NCBI GenBank assembly: GCA_963760435.1
Contig: CAVXDE010000040.1
Location: 199,031 to 263,030 of the forward strand
Origin: JAFAXD01 sp963760435
GTDB taxonomy: Bacteria > Pseudomonadota > Alphaproteobacteria > Rhizobiales > Xanthobacteraceae
DNA length: 64,000 nt
Reading direction: 5' to 3'
The notes below the pieces were generated by a model. It made no database searches. It saw nothing but the letters and a program-made list of their open reading frames with translations, and was not told where the DNA came from. Below, piece after piece: positions 61,054 through 64,000 of this stretch (position 1 is the stretch's first letter; the number at the start of each line of letters is the position of its first letter). The translations under genes and the position numbers were made by a program.

Positions 61054-62199
61054 ATGGGCATCGGCAAGAAATCCGTCCTCGGGGGACGCGAAGCCGTAAA
61101 AGTCGCGATCGTTCAAAAGGCTCCCCGATTTCTCGACAAGGAGGCTTCTCTCGCGCTTGCCGAAACCTACATAGCGGAAGCTGGGGCAAACGGCGCCGAA
61201 CTAATCGTTTTTCCGGAGGTTTGGCTTGCCGGATACCCGTATTGGACCGAAGGTTGGGACTCCTCATTGCAAGCCTGGGCTGGGGGGCGCCTCGCGTTTC
61301 GCGACGCTGCGGTCCTGGCTCCTAGCGAGGATACCGAGCGGCTTGGAGCGGCGGCGCGCCGAGCAAGTGCCTATGTGGTTATGGGCTGCAACGAGATCGA
61401 CCCGCGACCCGAGGTCAGCACGATCTACAACAGCCTGCTGTTTTTCGATCGCACGGGTCGCCTGCTCGGCAGACACCGCAAGACGATGCCAACGTTCACC
61501 GAACGCCTTTTTTGGGGCCAAGGCGACGCGGGTGATCTCCAGGTGTTCGACACCGACATTGGTCGGGTTGGCGGCCTCATTTGCGGCGAGCACTTGATGA
61601 CGTTGGTCCGCGCCGCCATGATCGGACTCGGTGAGGAGATTCACATTGCGGTGTTTCCGGGCGCGTTCGCATTGCATACTGGTCCGGCACTTGAAGAATG
61701 GGATGCAGACCACCGATCATTTTGGGGCCACGCGTCCGTGCGTGCGCACGCGCTCGAAGCCGGCGCGTTCGTGTTGTCTGCCTGCGGCGTCATCGAGGAA
61801 AGTGACATTCCCGATAGCTTCCCGCACAAGGGCAAAATGAATATCCGGTACGCGCGTGGCGGCAGCTCGATCATCGCACCGCTCGGCATTCCGCTAGCGG
61901 GCCCAGTGGAAGGATCTGAGATCATCTACTCTAGCCTGGAAGCGTGGATGATTAAGGCCTGGAAGTCGATCATTGACACGGCCGGTCATTACTCCCGGCC
62001 GGACATCGTTCGCTTGATTGTGAATCACCACTCTCCCAGTAGGGAGAGTGTCCTGAGTTACCGAAGCTTTTTCAAGTCCGTACCGCCACGGGCTGTGGCC
62101 GATGCCGCTGACGCTCGCGGGGTCGACCCCACGCGCGTTGAGGGCCTAATCGAGCAATCGCTGCGGCAGGCCCCGTTGCTTCCTGTCCAAACACCTTGA
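61054..62199 (+). CDS. Nitrilase / cyanide-hydratase family enzyme
   Basis: A 381-residue carbon-nitrogen hydrolase that converts nitriles to acids and ammonia. The catalytic triad is complete: Glu in VFPEVWLAGYPYW, Lys in RHRKTMPTFTERLFWGQG and Cys in GGLICGEHLMTLVRAA. The GYPYWTEGWD segment is typical of true nitrilases. About 15 N-terminal residues precede the fold (MGIGKKSVLGGREAVKVAIV), so a start at a later codon is possible. It is divergent from the AraC regulator. Confidence 0.92.
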   Translation: MGIGKKSVLGGREAVKVAIVQKAPRFLDKEASLALAETYIAEAGANGAELIVFPEVWLAGYPYWTEGWDSSLQAWAGGRLAFRDAAVLAPSEDTERLGAAARRASAYVVMGCNEIDPRPEVSTIYNSLLFFDRTGRLLGRHRKTMPTFTERLFWGQGDAGDLQVFDTDIGRVGGLICGEHLMTLVRAAMIGLGEEIHIAVFPGAFALHTGPALEEWDADHRSFWGHASVRAHALEAGAFVLSACGVIEESDIPDSFPHKGKMNIRYARGGSSIIAPLGIPLAGPVEGSEIIYSSLEAWMIKAWKSIIDTAGHYSRPDIVRLIVNHHSPSRESVLSYRSFFKSVPPRAVADAADARGVDPTRVEGLIEQSLRQAPLLPVQTP

Positions 62200-62570
62200 C
62201 GCGCGAACGCCGGGGTCAATTTTGAAAACCTCGGGATTGGTTCTTTCGCGGAGCAACTATAAGTCCAAATCGGCCGCGTGTGCACGCGGCGGAATTGTCG
62301 GTTGGCAACATGCGTTGGATCCCCATCAGTGTGCCCCCAAAGCTACAGTCGGCAAAAACCCGCCATTGTTCTGCCACGATCCGTTAACGGCGTCGCCTAC
62401 TTCGGTTAGAATTGAGAGGAGAAATGCAGACAATAAACACGCGTCGTGTGTGCGGATCAGCATAGGTCGGCTCAGGGCGCCGTCTCTTCGCCTGCAAGCG
62501 CGCCGTCGTGCTGACATCGTCGAGCGCCCCTGCGGCTCGGTCCGGCCGTAACCGTTACGGAGCCTCATCC
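62200..62570. other. Intergenic region before the secreted protein gene
   Basis: No gene recognised. It contains a dyad GCCGCGTG-TG-CACGCGGC at 62273-62290, which could be an operator or a hairpin, and AT-rich pieces around 62370-62430. It probably contains the promoter of the following gene. Confidence 0.4.
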
Positions 62571-63776
62571 ATGCGAACCCCCATCAAGGTCCAGCTTTTC
62601 AGAGTAGCGCTCGTGGCGCTTGTCTTCGTCGGGTTGCTGGCGGGCATAGCCAAGGCGGAATCCGCAACGCCGGACGATACGGCGCGATTTCTGGCAGGGC
62701 TGCGACCCGCGCAGGGATCGCCTCTGGGTGCGTTGACCCAGGACCGGACCTGGCAGGCCCACGCCGAGCGCTTCAATGCCGCATTTGAGCGCGTCGAGGA
62801 GCATCAGCTCAAGCACATCCGGGCTTGGGCGCACGCAAAGCTGACCGCGCCGAGCCCGGTGCTGTTCTACTTTTTCAGCGGGCCGGACTTCCTCTATGCC
62901 AACGCATTTTTCCCGGATGCCACAACCTACGTGATGGCTGGCCTCGAGCCGCCCGGCCCCATTCCTGACCTAGCGGATATGCCGCGTGGAGCTGTCGGAT
63001 CAGCGCTGCATGGGCTCGCTGGCTCGCTCGGCTCGCTGATGTCCAACAGCTTCTTCATAACCAAGGAAATGCGCCACCAATTCGCAGCAACTCGCCTGAG
63101 CGGCACATTGCCGGTGCTCTACGCATTCCTCGCCCGCTCGGGCAAAACGATCCGCGACGTCTCGCTCATCCGGCTCACCCAGGACGGCACGGTGGAGGCA
63201 GACAACGCACCCGGTGTCTCCGCCCACGCCGCGCACGGGGCCAAGATCGTGTTCGTCGACGAGAACGGTCGCGAGCACACGCTCTATTATTTCGGCACAA
63301 ACATCGCGAACGATGGCTTCAGGCAGAGCGGGTTGGCGCGATTTTGCGAGCGCCTTGGCAGTGGCGATGCGTTCGTGAAAAGCGCGTCTTATTTGCTTCA
63401 CGGGGGAGGCTTCTCGGACGTTCGCAATTTCCTGCTCACCCATGCGCGTACGCTGCTCCAGGACGACACTGGTGTGCCGCTCGCCTATTTCGAGCAAAAC
63501 AAATGGCAGCTGCATCCGTACGGCCATTATGCCGGCCCGATCAGCATCTTCGCCAACCGCTATCAGCCAGGCATGGCGCGTTTGTTCAGCCACGCTCAGC
63601 CAATCGACTTCGGCATTGGTTATAAGTGGCGCACGCCGAACGTGCTGGCCGCGGTCAACACGACTGACCCGGCGCAGGTCGCGACCACCGAGCCGGCTCC
63701 GGTTGCCGTTCCGAGGTCGCAGGCCAGGAGTCCACATCCGATAACGTGCCCAAGATTCTCGCCGACGACCCTGTAA
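62571..63776 (+). CDS. Secreted protein of unknown function (401 aa)
   Basis: The signal peptide (KVQLFRVALVALVFVGLLAG) is cleaved near AKAE. The mature part has long conserved-looking segments such as LFYFFSGPDFLYANAFFPDA, TYVMAGLEPPGPIPDL, HTLYYFGTNIANDGF and KWQLHPYGHYAGPISIFANR. This matches a group of periplasmic proteins of unknown role found in several Alphaproteobacteria. The last 35 residues (TTEPAPVAVPRSQARSPHPI) look low-complexity, and the frame may have been extended by loss of the true stop. The right end of the window beyond it holds no recognised gene. Confidence 0.6.
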   Translation: MRTPIKVQLFRVALVALVFVGLLAGIAKAESATPDDTARFLAGLRPAQGSPLGALTQDRTWQAHAERFNAAFERVEEHQLKHIRAWAHAKLTAPSPVLFYFFSGPDFLYANAFFPDATTYVMAGLEPPGPIPDLADMPRGAVGSALHGLAGSLGSLMSNSFFITKEMRHQFAATRLSGTLPVLYAFLARSGKTIRDVSLIRLTQDGTVEADNAPGVSAHAAHGAKIVFVDENGREHTLYYFGTNIANDGFRQSGLARFCERLGSGDAFVKSASYLLHGGGFSDVRNFLLTHARTLLQDDTGVPLAYFEQNKWQLHPYGHYAGPISIFANRYQPGMARLFSHAQPIDFGIGYKWRTPNVLAAVNTTDPAQVATTEPAPVAVPRSQARSPHPITCPRFSPTTL

Positions 63777-64000
63777 ACGAGCCCCGGGTAACGACGCGCC
63801 GGCACGCCGAAGCCAGCCATAAGGGACAGGCGGGGCACCAGGTCAGGACGGCGCGCGCGCACCAGCAGCAATATGCGGCGCCTTGGTCGTTTTGGTGACT
63901 TCGCGACATAAGTCTTGGGAATAGAGGCGAGACGTTCGGGACGATCGTGTCAGGACGTGTCATCTGTCATCCTCCACCCCGACAACCCAACCGGCGGCCA

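Noticed and set aside
63620..63963. Minus-strand frames at the right end of the window
   Set aside because: Two overlapping frames are open but neither resembles a known protein; they partly overlap the secreted-protein gene.
1..64000. CRISPR array
   Set aside because: No regularly spaced direct repeats with unique spacers were seen; the dispersed repeats present are palindromic intergenic elements.

Overview
The window looks like chromosome from a GC-rich alphaproteobacterium of the order Hyphomicrobiales (Bradyrhizobium / Xanthobacteraceae type). This is inferred from gene content: paired IalB-like periplasmic proteins, a phosphatidylcholine synthase, a tripartite-tricarboxylate (TctC) binding protein, DUF3551-type and DUF3617-type small secreted proteins, HspQ, RimO, a phasin, several solute-binding proteins and the palindromic intergenic repeats typical of the group. 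No rRNA is present. The one tRNA found is selenocysteine tRNA (selC).

Layout. 0-9.6 kb: N-terminal part of a probable diguanylate cyclase, an oligopeptide-type binding protein, two ialB paralogues, hspQ, a twice-frameshifted HpcH/CitE-type lyase, a UbiH-like hydroxylase, pcs and a two-gene MacB/LolCD-like ABC exporter. 9.6-23.3 kb: an alpha-oxoamine synthase divergent from that exporter, a frameshifted terC, housekeeping and catabolic enzymes (quinone oxidoreductase, GST, racemase-like protein, two amidohydrolases, a DUF1932-type dehydrogenase), an HTH regulator with a beta-propeller partner, tctC, an adenylate cyclase and rimO. 23.4-26.8 kb: a NitT/TauT-type ABC importer with a divergent binding protein. 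26.9-30.3 kb: selA-selB. 32.56-35.90 kb: a low-GC block of very small genes bounded by a 45-bp direct repeat that is the 5' half of selC, with the complete selC at its right edge; this reads as an integrated element. 36-40.8 kb: phasin, NodB-type deacetylase, isochorismatase-like hydrolase, Fe-S/CCG protein and secreted proteins. 41-43.9 kb: an accessory stretch with a 25-bp direct repeat. 43.9-46.3 kb: two paralogous ~35-residue membrane microproteins, each with a CRP-type palindrome about 68 bp upstream, then a FixK/FNR-type box and two extradiol dioxygenase genes. 49.6-53.1 kb and 57.0-59.8 kb: two decayed prophage fragments, each with its own integrase and a broken terminase, enclosing a small transport/cupin/flavin-monooxygenase cluster. 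60-62.2 kb: an AraC regulator divergent from a nitrilase, then a secreted protein of unknown function.

How the genes fit together. The clearest functional unit is selenocysteine insertion: selA, selB and tRNA-Sec lie within 9 kb, although no selenoprotein gene was recognised. Many remaining genes form small import-plus-catabolism modules for aromatic or amide compounds. A recurring feature is single-base frameshifts in otherwise well-preserved conserved genes (CitE-like lyase twice, terC, a methyltransferase) as well as in prophage genes. These are either real decay or indel errors in the sequence, and the two cannot be separated from sequence alone.
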